A stretch of DNA of 64,000 bases from Roseibium litorale (GCF_014842915.1 NZ_JACYXI010000015.1:50397-114396); one strand, 5' to 3'; counted from the first letter of the stretch, positions 1-10,530 are shown. The notes: generated by a model from the sequence alone, not told the origin. Numbers and translations: made by a program.

Positions 1-1
1 G

Positions 2-310
2 CCGCTGTTGACGGTTGGCGTTCCGATTGATCTCCCCGAAACCCAGGCCAAGGCCCTGGAGGGGGACAAGGAACCGATCACCATATCGGTGAACTCCGAT
101 GGCCAGATCTTTATCCAGGAAACGGAAATCCCGCTGGAAGAGGTCGTGCCAAAACTCAAGGCGATTGCCGCAAACGGTTATGAAGAGCGCATCTATGTGC
201 GCGGCGACCAGAATGCCGACTACGGCATGATGATGAAGCTCATGGGCCGGATCAATGCCGCAGGGTTCAAGCGGCTCGGTCTTGTCACTCTCGAAGAACG
301 GAATTCGTGA
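2..310 (+). CDS. tolR: TolR, C-terminal part (cut by window edge)
   Basis: The reading frame is already open at the left edge; the gene begins upstream, so the TTG at position 8 is an internal Leu codon. The visible 102 residues are the periplasmic domain of an ExbD/TolR protein, with the typical P-L-L-T-V-G-V-P-I-D-L-P segment just after the missing membrane helix. TolR works with TolQ in the inner membrane to use proton motive force to energise TolA, which is needed for outer-membrane constriction at division. It ends 6 bp before tolA, so it shares that operon. Confidence 0.93.
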   Translation, partial: PLLTVGVPIDLPETQAKALEGDKEPITISVNSDGQIFIQETEIPLEEVVPKLKAIAANGYEERIYVRGDQNADYGMMMKLMGRINAAGFKRLGLVTLEERNS

Positions 311-316
311 CGCTCT

Positions 317-1300
317 ATGCGTGCAGGTCTTATTGCATCCTTGGCCGGGCATACGGCTCTCCTCCTCTGGGGGCTTATCGCCTTTCCGGATGCGAAGACT
401 TTTGACGTCAAGCCGGTGGATTCCCTGCCTGTTGACCTGGTGCCGATTTCCGAGCTGACCAGGCTACAGAAGGGCGAGAAGGACGCGAAGGAAATCCGCG
501 AAGTTCCGTCCACCAAGCCGGTCGAAAAGCCCAAGCAGGAAACGCCGAAGCCGGACGATGCGCCTGGAGAGGCAAAGACAGCTCAGGCCAGTACCCCGCC
601 GCCAACTCCTGCGCCAACCCCGGAACCTGAGCCGAAAAAGCCGGAGCCGAAGAAGCCCGAGCCCAAGGAACCGCCCGCACCGGCTGCAACGCCTGCGCCT
701 CCCAAGGAGCCGAAGCAGGAACCCAAGCCGGTGGCGGAAGCCCCAACGCCCCCCAAGGAGCCGGAACCGGCCCCTGTCGAGGAGCCGAAGGAAATCCTGA
801 CCAGCGTTGCGCCTAAGACCAAGCCCAAGCCACCCAAGCCGGTTCAGCAGACCCAGACCGCGCAGCAGCAGCCCAAAAAGGACTTCAACACCAACCAGAT
901 CGCGGCCCTCCTGAACAAGGTGGAGCCGGCAGGTGGGGGGTCGCAGTCGACACAGCCCGCATCCCTTGGCAGCCCGAAGGGGGAGCAGCATGTGCAGATG
1001 ACCCAGTCTGAACTGGATGCTCTGCGCGGCATGATTGCCCGGTGCTGGAGCCCGCCTGTCGGTGCGATCGGAGCCGAGGACCTGAAGGTCCGGCTTCAAT
1101 TCAGCCTGAGCGAGAGCGGCGAAGTTCAGGGCAGCCCTGAGGTTCTGAATTCCAGCAGTGCGCCTGGTTTCCGCGCCGCCGCGTCCAGTGCGGTCCGTGC
1201 GGTGATGCGCTGCGCCCCCTATTCGCTTCCGATCCAGAAATACGATGCCTGGAAGGAAGTCATCATCAACTTTGATCCGCGCGAAATGATCGGCGGGTGA
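317..1300 (+). CDS. tolA: TolA-like cell-envelope protein
   Basis: This 327-residue protein has one N-terminal membrane helix (about residues 4-23). A long Pro/Lys/Glu-rich linker follows (about 55-195) with repeated [13 protein letters not shown] units that would span the periplasm. A globular TolA/TonB-like C-terminal domain occupies about 225-327. TolA links the TolQR motor to TolB and Pal at the outer membrane. It lies 6 bp after tolR. The linker is highly repetitive in base composition, which produces several spurious overlapping ORFs on both strands. The position between tolR and tolB makes the assignment secure despite low sequence conservation. Confidence 0.9.
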   Translation: MRAGLIASLAGHTALLLWGLIAFPDAKTFDVKPVDSLPVDLVPISELTRLQKGEKDAKEIREVPSTKPVEKPKQETPKPDDAPGEAKTAQASTPPPTPAPTPEPEPKKPEPKKPEPKEPPAPAATPAPPKEPKQEPKPVAEAPTPPKEPEPAPVEEPKEILTSVAPKTKPKPPKPVQQTQTAQQQPKKDFNTNQIAALLNKVEPAGGGSQSTQPASLGSPKGEQHVQMTQSELDALRGMIARCWSPPVGAIGAEDLKVRLQFSLSESGEVQGSPEVLNSSSAPGFRAAASSAVRAVMRCAPYSLPIQKYDAWKEVIINFDPREMIGG

Positions 1301-1332
1301 TTTCAGTGAGTGGACACAAGGAGCCGATGCCA

Positions 1333-2685
1333 ATGAGCGACCTGCCGAGTGTTGCCCGTCTCAAATCCCGGGTGGCCGGGATGTTTGCCGCATGTGTGAT
1401 GTCTGTTGGGGCGTTTCTTTGCGCTGCTGCGCCTGCGCATGCCCTGATCGAGATCGACATTACCCAGGGCAATGTTGAGCCGATGCCAATCGCCTTGCCG
1501 TCTTTCACGGCTGAGGGGGGGGATCCCAAGCTGTCTGCGGACATGACCGCAGTCATCTCGGCAGACCTCAAGCGGTCGGGCTTGTTCCTGCCGCTCGATC
1601 CGGCGAGCTTCATCCAGACCAATATGGGTGTCAGCACCACGCCCCGTTTCGGTGACTGGCGGACGATCGGGGCCCAGGCTCTGGTGTCCGGCTCCGTGGT
1701 CAAGCAGAACGATGGACGGCTGCGGGCAGAGTTCCGGCTTTGGGATGTGTTCGCCTCCGAGCAGATGCTGGGTCAGCAGTTTTACACGACGCCCGAAAAC
1801 TGGCGCCGTCTGGCGCATATCATCGCGGATGCGATCTATGAGCGTCTGACCGGTGAAAAGGGCTATTTCGATACCCGCATCGTCTATGTTGATGAAACGG
1901 GGCCGAAGGACAAGCGTATGAAGCGTCTGGCCATCATGGATCAGGACGGCTTCAACGTGCGTTACCTGACACGGGGCGATGACCTCGTTCTGACCCCGCG
2001 TTTCTCGCCGACGACGCAGGAAATTACCTATATGTCCTACGGCGGGGCCGAACCGAGTGTCTATCTGCTGAACATCGAGACGGGGCAGCGCGAGATTGTC
2101 GGCAACTTCCCGGGCATGACCTTCGCACCGCGCTTTTCGCCCGATGGGCAGAAAGTGGTGATGAGTCTTGAGCAGGGCGGGAACGCGAACATCTTCACGA
2201 TGGATCTGAGGTCCCGCAAGACCACGCGTCTGACCAATACGGCCGCGATCGACACCAGTCCCTCGTTCTCCCCGGACGGCAGTCAGGTGGTGTTCGAATC
2301 CGACCGTGGCGGCACTCAGCAGCTCTACGTAATGAATTCGGACGGATCGAACGCGCAGCGCATCTCGTTCGGCCCGGGCCGTTATTCAACGCCGGTCTGG
2401 TCTCCACGCGGCGATCTCATCGCCTTCACCAAGCAGCATCAGGGCCGGTTCATGATCGGTGTGATGAAGCCGGATGGAAAGGGTGAGCGCATTCTGACTG
2501 AAGGATATCACAACGAAGGTCCGGCCTGGGCGCCGAATGGCCGTGTGCTGGTGTTCTTCCGTGACACGCCAGGTGCGAATGGCGGTCCTCAGGTCTGGAC
2601 AGTGGACCTGACAGGATACAACGAGCAGCGTATTCAGACGCCAGCGTTCGCATCAGACCCGTCCTGGTCGCCCCTCATCGACTAA
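1333..2685 (+). CDS. tolB: Tol-Pal system beta-propeller protein TolB
   Basis: TolB is the periplasmic propeller that binds Pal and TolA. From the ATG at 1333 the protein is 450 residues, the usual TolB length. An AAGGAG ribosome site at 1318-1323 sits 9 bp before this ATG; the in-frame GTG at 1297 and ATG at 1327 are worse placed. A signal peptide ends near A-P-A-H-A. The N-terminal domain is followed by repeated PD40 propeller blades, seen as recurrent FSPDG, WSPRG and WAPNG motifs between about residues 200 and 440. If the GTG at 1297 were used, it would overlap the tolA stop. Confidence 0.95.
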   Translation: MSDLPSVARLKSRVAGMFAACVMSVGAFLCAAAPAHALIEIDITQGNVEPMPIALPSFTAEGGDPKLSADMTAVISADLKRSGLFLPLDPASFIQTNMGVSTTPRFGDWRTIGAQALVSGSVVKQNDGRLRAEFRLWDVFASEQMLGQQFYTTPENWRRLAHIIADAIYERLTGEKGYFDTRIVYVDETGPKDKRMKRLAIMDQDGFNVRYLTRGDDLVLTPRFSPTTQEITYMSYGGAEPSVYLLNIETGQREIVGNFPGMTFAPRFSPDGQKVVMSLEQGGNANIFTMDLRSRKTTRLTNTAAIDTSPSFSPDGSQVVFESDRGGTQQLYVMNSDGSNAQRISFGPGRYSTPVWSPRGDLIAFTKQHQGRFMIGVMKPDGKGERILTEGYHNEGPAWAPNGRVLVFFRDTPGANGGPQVWTVDLTGYNEQRIQTPAFASDPSWSPLID

Positions 2686-2704
2686 CGCCTCTGCGGAGGC
2701 AGTC

Positions 2705-2736
2705 AAAGACCTTCACCTCAACCGGGTGAGGTCTTT
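2705..2736 (+). terminator. Hairpin between tolB and pal (weak terminator or mRNA processing site)
   Basis: AAAGACCT(T)CACC pairs with GGTGAGGTCTTT, giving a 12-bp stem with one bulged T and a 7-base loop. There is no T-run after it, so partial termination or mRNA stabilisation is more likely than full termination. Confidence 0.4.
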
Positions 2737-2772
2737 GATCCGGTAGGTGTTGAGCCAGACGGAATTTACCGG

Positions 2773-2815
2773 TTAAGGTTTCGCTAACCATGTTTCAAAA
2801 GCGGGCATTAACCAT
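2773..2815 (+). promoter_or_regulatory. Candidate CtrA binding sites upstream of pal
   Basis: TTAA-N7-CTAA at 2773-2787 is one mismatch from the CtrA consensus TTAA-N7-TTAA. A half-site TTAACCAT lies at 2808-2815, 55 bp before the pal start. CtrA control of envelope genes including pal is established in related alphaproteobacteria, and ctrA itself is at 60.5 kb here. Binding is inferred from motif only. Confidence 0.4.
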
Positions 2816-2869
2816 CCTTGGTTAGAGATTGTTTTCCCTGTCGGGGCCGGTGGGGATAGGAGAATTCAG

Positions 2870-3364
2870 ATGTTTGAAATGGGGACTTTCGCACGCGGTG
2901 CGAAGATCGGTGCAGCGCTCGGTGCGCTTTTGTTCATGGCTGCCTGTGCGCAGACCAACCCGGACGGGCTGAACGGTGGCGCGGGCAACGCAACACCTGG
3001 GTCCGGCCAGGACTTCGTGGTCAACGTCGGCGACCGTATCTTCTTCGAAGAAGATCAGTCCACGATCAATTCCCAGGCCAAGGCAACCCTGGACAAGCAG
3101 GCGCAGTGGTTGGGCCAGTACTCGCGCTACAGCATCACCGTCGAAGGTCACGCTGATGAGCGCGGCACGCGACAGTATAACATTGCTCTGGGTGCGCGCC
3201 GTGCAACGGCTGCCCGCGATTATCTAGTCGCCCGTGGTGTCAATCCGTCCCGGATCAAGACCATTTCCTATGGCAAGGAGCGTCCGGTCGCTGTTTGTAA
3301 CGACAACAGCTGCTGGTCTCAGAACCGCCGCGCTGTGACTGTTCTGGACAACGCGATCAACTGA
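2870..3364 (+). CDS. pal: Peptidoglycan-associated lipoprotein Pal
   Basis: This 164-residue outer-membrane lipoprotein anchors the outer membrane to peptidoglycan and is recruited to the division site by Tol. An AGGAG site precedes the ATG at 2870. The signal peptide ends in a lipobox L-F-M-A-A-C, so the mature protein starts at the lipidated Cys near residue 26. An OmpA-C peptidoglycan-binding domain covers about 50-160, including the conserved V-E-G-H-A-D-E-R-G-T segment and the late N-R-R motif. It follows tolB after a 184-bp gap holding a hairpin and possible CtrA sites, so it may also have its own promoter. Confidence 0.97.
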   Translation: MFEMGTFARGAKIGAALGALLFMAACAQTNPDGLNGGAGNATPGSGQDFVVNVGDRIFFEEDQSTINSQAKATLDKQAQWLGQYSRYSITVEGHADERGTRQYNIALGARRATAARDYLVARGVNPSRIKTISYGKERPVAVCNDNSCWSQNRRAVTVLDNAIN

Positions 3365-3390
3365 TCCGCTGGACTGGTGTGAGATTTTTG

Positions 3391-3422
3391 AAAGGGGCCG
3401 GAGAAAATCCGGCCCCTTTTTT
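3391..3422 (+). terminator. Rho-independent terminator after pal
   Basis: AAAGGGGCCGGA and TCCGGCCCCTTT form a perfect 12-bp stem around a GAAAA loop, followed by a T-run. It lies 26 bp after the pal stop. Confidence 0.93.
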
Positions 3423-3575
3423 CATGGAAACCACGGACCCGGCCTGTTCACTTGCAGTTTCTTTGAAAATTCAGTGTATTCGTCAAAATTTGGCCGAAGT
3501 CACTGCACTCTGTGGTATCGAAGCCAGGTAAGGGGCACGATGGTCGTGTCCTCTTTGTCACGTCGGAGGAAGAGC

Positions 3576-4520
3576 ATGGCGAAACTTCGAGGATTGACGA
3601 TCCTCCTTGCCGCGGCGCTGATGGCCGTTCTTTATTCGGCCCCGTCTGAAGCCCAGATTTTTGGCCGTAAAAGCGATGATTCAGCCGTTCGATTGAATGA
3701 GCTCGAAGACCGCATGCGGAACCTGACTGGTCAGCTGGAGCAGCTGAGCTATCAGATGCGCGAGATCCAGGATCAGATGCGCCGTATGCAGGAAGACAAC
3801 GAGTACCGGTTCCAGCAGCTTGAAGGCGGAGCTGGCAACGCCAACCGTCCGGCGGCCGGAAAACGTTCAGACCTCGGTCAGCCGCAAGGAGCTGACCAGA
3901 ACCAGGGGCTTGCCCCTGGTCCACAAACTCTCGGATCCCTGGGGGGCGGGGGAGATGCGGAATGGTCGGCTTCGGGCGGGTATTCCAATGACGAGCAGCC
4001 CGCTCCGCTTGGCAATGGGCCGATCGATCTGTCCCAGCTGGCCGGCGGCGGTCTGCAAGGTGTTCCTGGCCTGAACCAGGACGCGGGAACGGCAAAGGCC
4101 GCTGATGAGATCGCCGGGCTGTCCAGCAGCACGGGAGACCCCCGCGAGGACTACAACAGGGCATACAGCCAGGCAGTCAACGGCGACTATGCCTCTGCCG
4201 CCGCAGGTTTCCAGTCCTTTCTGCAGCTTTATCCTCAGGACCGCCTGGTGCCGAGTGCCCAGTACTGGCTGGGGGAAAGCCTGCTTGCCCAGCGGAAATT
4301 CCGGGAAGCCGCGGATGCATTCCTGAAGACCTATACCGAGCATCCGGGCAGCGACAAGAGCGCTGACAGCCTGTTGAAGCTCGGGGTTTCTCTGGCAGGA
4401 CTTGGCGAGCGGGATGCCGCCTGCGCGACTTTCTCCGAATTGCAGTCGAAATATCCGAATGCCGCGCCAGCTGTTCTTGAGCAGGCCCGCGACGAGCGCC
4501 GCCGCGCGAAATGCTCGTGA
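3576..4520 (+). CDS. cpoB: Cell division coordinator CpoB (YbgF)
   Basis: CpoB is the periplasmic TPR protein that coordinates peptidoglycan synthesis with Tol-driven outer-membrane constriction. I chose the ATG at 3576, which has a GGAGGA site 5 bp upstream and begins a clean signal peptide ending S-E-A; an upstream in-frame GTG at 3474 lacks these. From here it is 314 residues. A coiled-coil trimerisation segment (about residues 35-85, R-L-N-E-L-E-D-R-M-R) is followed by a Gly/Pro-rich linker. C-terminal TPR repeats occupy about 190-310 (A-Q-Y-W-L-G-E-S-L and K-L-G-V-S-L-A-G-L). Its place after pal is the standard order. Confidence 0.92.
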   Translation: MAKLRGLTILLAAALMAVLYSAPSEAQIFGRKSDDSAVRLNELEDRMRNLTGQLEQLSYQMREIQDQMRRMQEDNEYRFQQLEGGAGNANRPAAGKRSDLGQPQGADQNQGLAPGPQTLGSLGGGGDAEWSASGGYSNDEQPAPLGNGPIDLSQLAGGGLQGVPGLNQDAGTAKAADEIAGLSSSTGDPREDYNRAYSQAVNGDYASAAAGFQSFLQLYPQDRLVPSAQYWLGESLLAQRKFREAADAFLKTYTEHPGSDKSADSLLKLGVSLAGLGERDAACATFSELQSKYPNAAPAVLEQARDERRRAKCS

Positions 4521-4529
4521 CGTCGAGCC

Positions 4530-5834
4530 ATGCCGGAAACTCCTGATACTGATGGCTTTCCGGCCAGTGAGGCTCCGCTCGACGCTCGCGAATTTGACCA
4601 GCTTTTCTTTTCTCTGAAATCCGCCTCATCACTTGCACTGGGTGTTTCCGGAGGTGCTGACTCTCTCTGTTTGCTGCATGCGCTTGCAGATTGGCGTGGC
4701 AGAAACGGCTGGGGAGGCGCGCTGTATGTTCTGACCGTCGACCACGGTCTGAGACCTGAGAGCGCTGCCGAAGCGGAAATGGTCGCCAGCCACTGCCGGT
4801 CGCTTGATATCGAGCATGAAACGCTTCTCTGGACAGGCGGGAAACCTGTCTCGAACATTCAAAGCGAAGCCCGCAAGGCACGTTACCGTCTTTTCCGTGA
4901 AGCGATGGAGCTCCGGGGAACCCGTACGTTGGTGTTGGCGCATCATCTTGATGATCAGGCCGAAACTTTTCTCGACCGCCTGACCCGCGGAAGCGGCGTT
5001 ACGGGATTGGGCGCCATGTCTGCCTGTCAAGACCACGGACCGGAAGGGCTGCAGATTTTCAGGCCATTTTTGTCTCTTCCCAAGGCACGGCTCGTTGCAA
5101 CCCTCCGCTCCGCGGGGATTGCGTGGGTTGAGGATCCGTCCAACAGCAATCCTGCCTACAAGCGGGTCCGCCTTCGCCAGATGGCGGATCATCTGGCGTC
5201 TGAGGGGCTCGACCGGGAACGTATCGCCAGGACCGCCCAAAACATGAGAAGAGCGGATGAAGCGCTCGAAAGCTGGGTCTCTTCGGTTGAGGTCTCTGCT
5301 GTAGAGGCTCATGCGGCTGGTCCGTTGCAGCTCGCATTGACAGATTACGTGCCGTTGCCCGAAGAAATCCGCCTGCGCCTTTTGTCGCGGCTTACTGCAA
5401 GGGTCTCCAACCGGGCCGTCGGGCCCCGGCTTGAAAAACTGGAGGGTGCGGATTGCCGCCTTTGCAAAGGGAAGCCGGTCCGGCTCACTTTAAACGGCGC
5501 AGTCCTGGACCTGGCGAAGAAGCGGCTATCAATTTGGCGTGAGGCGGGCCGTGCCCTGGCTCCGCCGGTCCCGCTGGTGCAGGGCGCGCCGCAAACCTGG
5601 GACGGCCGGTACAGCTGCGCAGCTTGCGGAGAAACGCCAGGCCCGGACTTGTATTTCGGGGCGCTGGCCGATGCTCCGGGTCCCGCTGTGCCAATTCATT
5701 GGCCGGACGGGTGGCCGAAGGCGGCATTCAGGACGGCTCCGGCGGTCTGGAACAGCAGGGAACTTTTACAGGTTCCAGAGCTTTATGTTGCGGACGGCTG
5801 GGCAGGGCGATTCCGGTTCAGGCCGCTCAAATGA
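4530..5834 (+). CDS. tilS: tRNA(Ile)-lysidine synthetase TilS
   Basis: This 434-residue cytoplasmic enzyme uses ATP and lysine to modify C34 of the CAU-anticodon tRNA-Ile, so that it reads AUA codons. The N-type ATP pyrophosphatase motif S-G-G-A-D-S is at residues 40-45, and the H-H-L-D-D-Q-A-E-T motif of the family follows near residue 138. The C-terminal part is variable, as is common in alphaproteobacterial TilS. It starts 9 bp after the cpoB stop and is probably cotranscribed with it. The tilS-ftsH order is widely conserved. Confidence 0.94.
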   Translation: MPETPDTDGFPASEAPLDAREFDQLFFSLKSASSLALGVSGGADSLCLLHALADWRGRNGWGGALYVLTVDHGLRPESAAEAEMVASHCRSLDIEHETLLWTGGKPVSNIQSEARKARYRLFREAMELRGTRTLVLAHHLDDQAETFLDRLTRGSGVTGLGAMSACQDHGPEGLQIFRPFLSLPKARLVATLRSAGIAWVEDPSNSNPAYKRVRLRQMADHLASEGLDRERIARTAQNMRRADEALESWVSSVEVSAVEAHAAGPLQLALTDYVPLPEEIRLRLLSRLTARVSNRAVGPRLEKLEGADCRLCKGKPVRLTLNGAVLDLAKKRLSIWREAGRALAPPVPLVQGAPQTWDGRYSCAACGETPGPDLYFGALADAPGPAVPIHWPDGWPKAAFRTAPAVWNSRELLQVPELYVADGWAGRFRFRPLK

Positions 5835-6036
5835 CAAGCAGGAAGACGAACTTGGGTCGGCCAATGCAAGGAAGAGCCATTTTGCCTCGTTGTTTTTCGC
5901 TAGAGTTTAAGAAAAAAGTCAGTTCAAGAGGGCCACAGTGGCGCAACGCCTTGGCAGAGGCGGTTCAGCAACCTATCTTGAACATCAAGAACAAACCCCT
6001 CGCATAGTTTCCGCGTCTTGCGGCCAAGGGATCGAG

Positions 6037-7956
6037 ATGAACGCAAATTTCCGCAACCTCGCTTTATGGGTGATCATTGCAGTCCTGCTGATCGCCCTGT
6101 TCCAGCTGTTCCAGGGATCTGGACAGCGGACCACGGCATCCGAGATACCATTCTCCCAGTTTCTCAGTTCCGTTGAGCGAGGCGAAGTCAAGGATGTGAC
6201 GATCCAGTCACAGCAGGTGCTGGGTCATTACACCTCTGGCGGCACGTTCCAGACTTACGCGCCTGATGGTGCGCAATATGTCGATGCGCTCAGCAACAAG
6301 GGCGTGACGGTTACGGCCCGCCCGCCCGCAGATAACAATTCTCTCGTCAGCCTGCTGTTCAACTGGCTGCCGATGCTGGTCATTCTTGGGATCTGGATTT
6401 TCCTGATGCGCCAGATGCAGGGTTCAGGCGGCAAGGCGATGGGTTTTGGAAAGTCCAAGGCCAAGCTGCTGACGGAAGCCCATGGCCGGGTGACCTTTGA
6501 GGATGTTGCCGGTATCGACGAGGCCAAGGAAGATCTCCAGGAAATCGTCGAGTTTCTGCGCGACCCGCAGAAGTTCCAGCGTCTTGGTGGCCGGATCCCG
6601 CGCGGCGTTCTGCTTGTCGGTCCTCCGGGCACCGGTAAGACGCTGACAGCCCGTGCTGTTGCTGGCGAGGCAAATGTTCCGTTCTTCACCATCTCCGGTT
6701 CTGACTTCGTTGAAATGTTCGTTGGTGTTGGTGCATCCCGTGTCCGTGACATGTTCGAGCAGGCCAAGAAGAATGCGCCTTGCATCATCTTCATCGACGA
6801 AATCGACGCCGTTGGCCGCCATCGCGGCGCAGGCCTCGGCGGCGGGAACGATGAACGTGAGCAGACCCTGAACCAGCTTCTGGTCGAGATGGATGGTTTC
6901 GAGCCGAACGAAGGCATCATTATTATCGCCGCGACCAACCGTCCGGACGTTCTCGATCCGGCCTTGCTGCGCCCGGGCCGTTTCGACCGCCAGATCGTTG
7001 TTCCGAATCCGGATATCACGGGGCGCGAAAAGATTCTCAAGGTTCACATGCGCAAGGTGCCGCTGGCTCCGGATGTCGATGTGAAGACGCTCGCACGCGG
7101 AACCCCCGGCTTTTCTGGCGCGGATCTGATGAACCTCGTTAACGAAGCGGCTCTTCTGGCGGCCCGCCGCTCCAAGCGTCTGGTCACCATGGCTGAGTTC
7201 GAGGATGCCAAGGACAAGGTCATGATGGGCGCGGAGCGCCGTACCCTGGTCATGACCGAAGAAGAAAAGAAGCTGACAGCTTATCATGAAGCCGGTCATG
7301 CCCTGGTTGCCCTCCATCAGGCTGCTTCCGATCCGATCCACAAGGCGACGATCATTCCGCGTGGCCGTGCGCTGGGTATGGTGATGCGTCTGCCTGAGAA
7401 GGATCAAGTCTCTCTGACCCGTGCCAAGTGCAAGGCCGATCTAGCCGTTGCCATGGGTGGCCGTGTGGCTGAAGAAATGATCTTCGGGTATGAGAAGGTC
7501 ACCTCCGGTGCTTCCGGGGATATCCAGATGGCAACCAAGCTGGCTCGTGCGATGGCGACTCAGTTTGGTATGTCCGACAAGCTCGGTCCGCTTCTCTACG
7601 GTGAGAATCAGGAAGAAGTCTTCCTGGGGCACTCCGTTGCGAAGAACCAGCACGTATCTGATGAAACCCAGAAGGTCGTTGACGCGGAGATCAAGTCTTT
7701 CGTCAATCAGGGCTATGAGACCGCCAAGAGGATCCTGGGTGACCATGAGGATCAGCTTCACACGATCGCCAAGGGTCTACTCGAATACGAAACCCTCTCT
7801 GGCGAAGAGATCAAGAACCTGCTCGACGGCAAGCCTCCGGTGCGTGATACCGGTGATGATCAGCCGATCGGCCGGTCTTCGGCGGTCCCGCCGACGGGCC
7901 TGAAGCGCGGTGGAGACGAAGCTCCCGGCGGCATGGCGCCTCAGCCTCAGGCCTGA
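6037..7956 (+). CDS. ftsH: ATP-dependent zinc metalloprotease FtsH
   Basis: FtsH is a membrane-bound AAA+ protease that degrades sigma-32, LpxC-type enzymes and misfolded membrane proteins. The ATG at 6037 gives 639 residues and places the first membrane helix at about 7-23; an in-frame extension to 5938 is uncharacteristic. A second helix lies at about 105-125. Walker A GPPGTGKT is at 195-202, Walker B I-F-I-D-E-I-D follows near 250, and the arginine-finger region G-R-F-D-R is near 312. The zinc-binding H-E-A-G-H is at 417-421. One substrate of the family, RpoH, is encoded at 23 kb. Confidence 0.97.
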   Translation: MNANFRNLALWVIIAVLLIALFQLFQGSGQRTTASEIPFSQFLSSVERGEVKDVTIQSQQVLGHYTSGGTFQTYAPDGAQYVDALSNKGVTVTARPPADNNSLVSLLFNWLPMLVILGIWIFLMRQMQGSGGKAMGFGKSKAKLLTEAHGRVTFEDVAGIDEAKEDLQEIVEFLRDPQKFQRLGGRIPRGVLLVGPPGTGKTLTARAVAGEANVPFFTISGSDFVEMFVGVGASRVRDMFEQAKKNAPCIIFIDEIDAVGRHRGAGLGGGNDEREQTLNQLLVEMDGFEPNEGIIIIAATNRPDVLDPALLRPGRFDRQIVVPNPDITGREKILKVHMRKVPLAPDVDVKTLARGTPGFSGADLMNLVNEAALLAARRSKRLVTMAEFEDAKDKVMMGAERRTLVMTEEEKKLTAYHEAGHALVALHQAASDPIHKATIIPRGRALGMVMRLPEKDQVSLTRAKCKADLAVAMGGRVAEEMIFGYEKVTSGASGDIQMATKLARAMATQFGMSDKLGPLLYGENQEEVFLGHSVAKNQHVSDETQKVVDAEIKSFVNQGYETAKRILGDHEDQLHTIAKGLLEYETLSGEEIKNLLDGKPPVRDTGDDQPIGRSSAVPPTGLKRGGDEAPGGMAPQPQA

Positions 7957-7982
7957 TCCGATCCGCAGAGTTGGAAAACGCG

Positions 7983-8010
7983 ATGCCCGGCTTTTGCCGG
8001 GCATTTTTTT
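7983..8010 (+). terminator. Rho-independent terminator after ftsH
   Basis: ATGCCCGGC and GCCGGGCAT form a perfect 9-bp stem with a TTTT loop, followed by seven T. Confidence 0.95.
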
Positions 8011-8111
8011 AAGGAACGGATGGTAACATTCGCTCACAAATTTTGAACCGCACACTCTGCCGATAAGGTCTAAAAGGGTGCTGAAATCAATGAAAAAGGC
8101 GATCTGAACCC

Positions 8112-9455
8112 ATGCGCAAGTTCTTCGGAACCGATGGCATCCGCGGCCAGGCAAACACATTCCCGATGACGGCCGAGATGGCTCTCAAGGTCGGTATGGC
8201 CGCCGGTCTTGCCTTCAAGACCGGCGGACACAAGCATCGTGTCGTGATCGGCAAGGACACCCGTCTTTCCGGGTACATGATCGAAAACGCGCTGGTTGCC
8301 GGCTTCACATCGGTCGGCATGGATGTGTTTCTGCTCGGTCCGATGCCTACGCCCTCCGTTGCTATGCTGACCCGTTCGCTGCGTGCTGACCTTGGCGTGA
8401 TGATTTCCGCCTCCCACAATCCGTTTCAGGACAACGGCATCAAGTTCTTTGGTCCCGATGGCTTCAAGCTGAGCGATGCGATCGAAAGCGAAATAGAGCG
8501 TCTTGCTGTCAGCGATATGACAGCCAGCCTGTCTGGGCCGCGCGATCTTGGCCGGGCCAAGCGCATCGATGGCGCACAGCAGCGCTATATCGAATTTGCC
8601 AAGCGTACATTGCCGCGTGAAATGAGCCTGGAAGGCTTGCGGGTCGTGATCGACTGCGCGAATGGAGCTGCATACAAGGTGGCGCCCGAGGCCCTCTGGG
8701 AGCTCGGGGCCGATGTCATCCCCCATGGCGTGACGCCGGATGGCTACAACATCAACAAGGACTGCGGATCCACGTCGACAGACGCACTGGCGCGGCGGGT
8801 CCACGAGGTGAGGGCCGATATCGGTATTGCGCTCGACGGCGATGCCGACCGGGTGATCATTGTTGACGAAAACGGCGAAACAATCGACGGCGATCAGCTC
8901 ATGGCGGTGGTTGCCCAGTCCTGGCAGGCGCATGACCGGCTGTCTCAGCCTGGTATTGTCGCGACGGTCATGTCCAACCTCGGTCTCGAACGTTACCTTG
9001 GCGGTCTTGGGCTGTCTCTTGCCCGGACCAAGGTCGGGGACCGCTATGTGGTCGAGCACATGAGGGCGAATGGCTACAATGTTGGCGGCGAGCAGTCCGG
9101 CCACATCGTTCTGTCGGACTTCGCGACCACCGGCGATGGGCTGATTGCGGCCCTGCAGGTGATGGCCTGTGTCAAGGATCAGGGGCGCCCGGTCTCGGAA
9201 GTTTGCCGCCGCTTTGATCCTGTGCCGCAGGTGCTCAAGAACGTCCGCTATGCCGGTGGAGCGCCGCTGGAGCAGAAAACCGTGCAGGAAGCGATCAGGG
9301 ATGGCGAGAACCGTCTCGGAAATTCCGGCCGTCTTGTGATCCGTGCCTCTGGAACGGAGCCGCTTATCCGTGTGATGGCAGAGGGGGATGACGCGGCGCT
9401 TGTCAATCAGGTGGTGAATGACATTGTCGACGTCGTCGCCAAGTCTGCCGCCTGA
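8112..9455 (+). CDS. glmM: Phosphoglucosamine mutase GlmM
   Basis: GlmM converts glucosamine-6-phosphate to glucosamine-1-phosphate, feeding UDP-GlcNAc for peptidoglycan and lipid A. The protein has 447 residues, the normal length. The catalytic phospho-serine is S101 in S-A-S-H-N-P, and the magnesium loop D-G-D-A-D-R is at 242-247. The C-terminal phosphate-binding loop R-A-S-G-T-E-P is near residue 413. It follows ftsH after the 7983 terminator, so it probably has its own promoter in 8011-8111. Confidence 0.97.
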   Translation: MRKFFGTDGIRGQANTFPMTAEMALKVGMAAGLAFKTGGHKHRVVIGKDTRLSGYMIENALVAGFTSVGMDVFLLGPMPTPSVAMLTRSLRADLGVMISASHNPFQDNGIKFFGPDGFKLSDAIESEIERLAVSDMTASLSGPRDLGRAKRIDGAQQRYIEFAKRTLPREMSLEGLRVVIDCANGAAYKVAPEALWELGADVIPHGVTPDGYNINKDCGSTSTDALARRVHEVRADIGIALDGDADRVIIVDENGETIDGDQLMAVVAQSWQAHDRLSQPGIVATVMSNLGLERYLGGLGLSLARTKVGDRYVVEHMRANGYNVGGEQSGHIVLSDFATTGDGLIAALQVMACVKDQGRPVSEVCRRFDPVPQVLKNVRYAGGAPLEQKTVQEAIRDGENRLGNSGRLVIRASGTEPLIRVMAEGDDAALVNQVVNDIVDVVAKSAA

Positions 9456-9485
9456 CACGGACTAATCCGCCTTGGGGTTCCTTTG

Positions 9486-9520
9486 CCCTGTCTGACTTTG
9501 GTCAGGCAGGGTATTTTATT
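9486..9520 (+). terminator. Rho-independent terminator after glmM
   Basis: CCCTGTCTGAC pairs with GTCAGGCAGGG (11 bp, one G-U pair) around a TTTG loop, followed by a TATTTTATT tract. Confidence 0.85.
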
Positions 9521-9687
9521 AAATTTTCATTACGTAAGCTTGTGGCTGTTAACGCAATATTTACGTAAAAAAACACAGTTAAGAAACAGGGTTAAATCAA
9601 GCTTAAGACATTTCCGGCATCCTTAACGAGATTAATCTCGAACGGCCCGCAATCAGACGCGGTCGCCTGATGTAAAAGGACGAGGAC

Positions 9688-10506
9688 ATGGTCACATTTT
9701 TAAAGCGATTGTCTTTGGCAGGCGCTGCAGCACTTGTTTCCAGCGCAGCCTGGGCAGCGGACTTGCCGGCTCCGGTGATTGAATACGCCCCGGAAATCCC
9801 GGCCTCTGGCGGCTGGTACCTGCGCGGGGATATCGGTTACAAATTCTACGGCGATCCCGATGGCAGCTTCAACGACTCCGTCGTCGGCAACCTGCGCTAC
9901 CAGCGTGAAAGCATGGATGATGCCTGGATGGTTGGCGTCGGCGTTGGCTATCAGTTCACTGATTATTTCCGCAGTGACATTACGCTCGACTATGAAACTC
10001 CGTCCAAGACCCGCGGCTACGCCGTTTGCGGCACCTGTAGCGGTGGCTTCTCGCGTGAAAGCACGGATGTGGATGTCTGGACCGTCATGCTGAACGGCTA
10101 TGTCGACATTGGTACCTGGAATAACATCACGCCTTATGTCGGTGCCGGCATCGGTGCTGCCTATGTCAGCACAAACAACACCATCTCCGAAAACCCGGGC
10201 GGCGCGACCACTCGTTATGATGGCCGCCATGGTGAGTGGAACCTGGCCTGGGCCCTGATGGCTGGTGCGTCCTATGCGGTTACGCCGAACTGGAGCATTG
10301 ATGCTGGTTACCAGTACCGCGATCTCGGCACGGCCAAGACCGTGAAGTACTACAACACCGGTTCCGGTCAGACCCGCTCGACCTTCAAGGATCTGACGGC
10401 TCACGAAATCCGCCTTGGCGTGCGCTACAAGTTTGACAGCTATGCCGCAGCGGCTCCGGCGCCGGCTTACTATCCGTCCAGCCAGCCGCTGACGAGCAAC
10501 TTCTAA
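9688..10506 (+). CDS. Outer-membrane beta-barrel protein (Omp25/RopB-like)
   Basis: This 272-residue protein has a signal peptide cleaved near S-A-A-W-A-A. It then shows alternating aromatic and polar strands typical of an eight-stranded outer-membrane barrel (G-W-Y-L-R-G-D-I-G-Y, V-G-V-G-Y-Q-F and A-G-Y-Q-Y-R-D-L-G). A penultimate aromatic pattern, ending in S-N-F, fits BamA recognition. It resembles the Omp25/RopB and Opacity-type surface proteins of rhizobia and Brucella. The only two cysteines (C-G-T-C) lie in one predicted loop. The 230-bp upstream region is AT-rich with many TTAA motifs. Its exact role is unknown; it is probably an abundant structural surface protein. Confidence 0.85.
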   Translation: MVTFLKRLSLAGAAALVSSAAWAADLPAPVIEYAPEIPASGGWYLRGDIGYKFYGDPDGSFNDSVVGNLRYQRESMDDAWMVGVGVGYQFTDYFRSDITLDYETPSKTRGYAVCGTCSGGFSRESTDVDVWTVMLNGYVDIGTWNNITPYVGAGIGAAYVSTNNTISENPGGATTRYDGRHGEWNLAWALMAGASYAVTPNWSIDAGYQYRDLGTAKTVKYYNTGSGQTRSTFKDLTAHEIRLGVRYKFDSYAAAAPAPAYYPSSQPLTSNF

Positions 10507-10530
10507 GAAATTCAGATCTTTCTGGATCGG

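Noticed and set aside
601..800. Direct repeats in tolA as a CRISPR-like or tandem-repeat array
   Set aside because: They are imperfect codon-level repeats (PEPKK units) inside a coding frame. No spacer structure is seen, and no CRISPR array was found anywhere in the window.
464..1333. Arg/Leu-rich minus-strand frame across tolA
   Set aside because: It is produced by the Pro/Lys/Glu repeat coding of the tolA linker; the composition is implausible for a protein.
9521..9687. Cluster of TTAA motifs before the outer-membrane protein gene as CtrA sites
   Set aside because: Spacings are 5 and 9 bases, not the 7 required, and the region is generally AT-rich.
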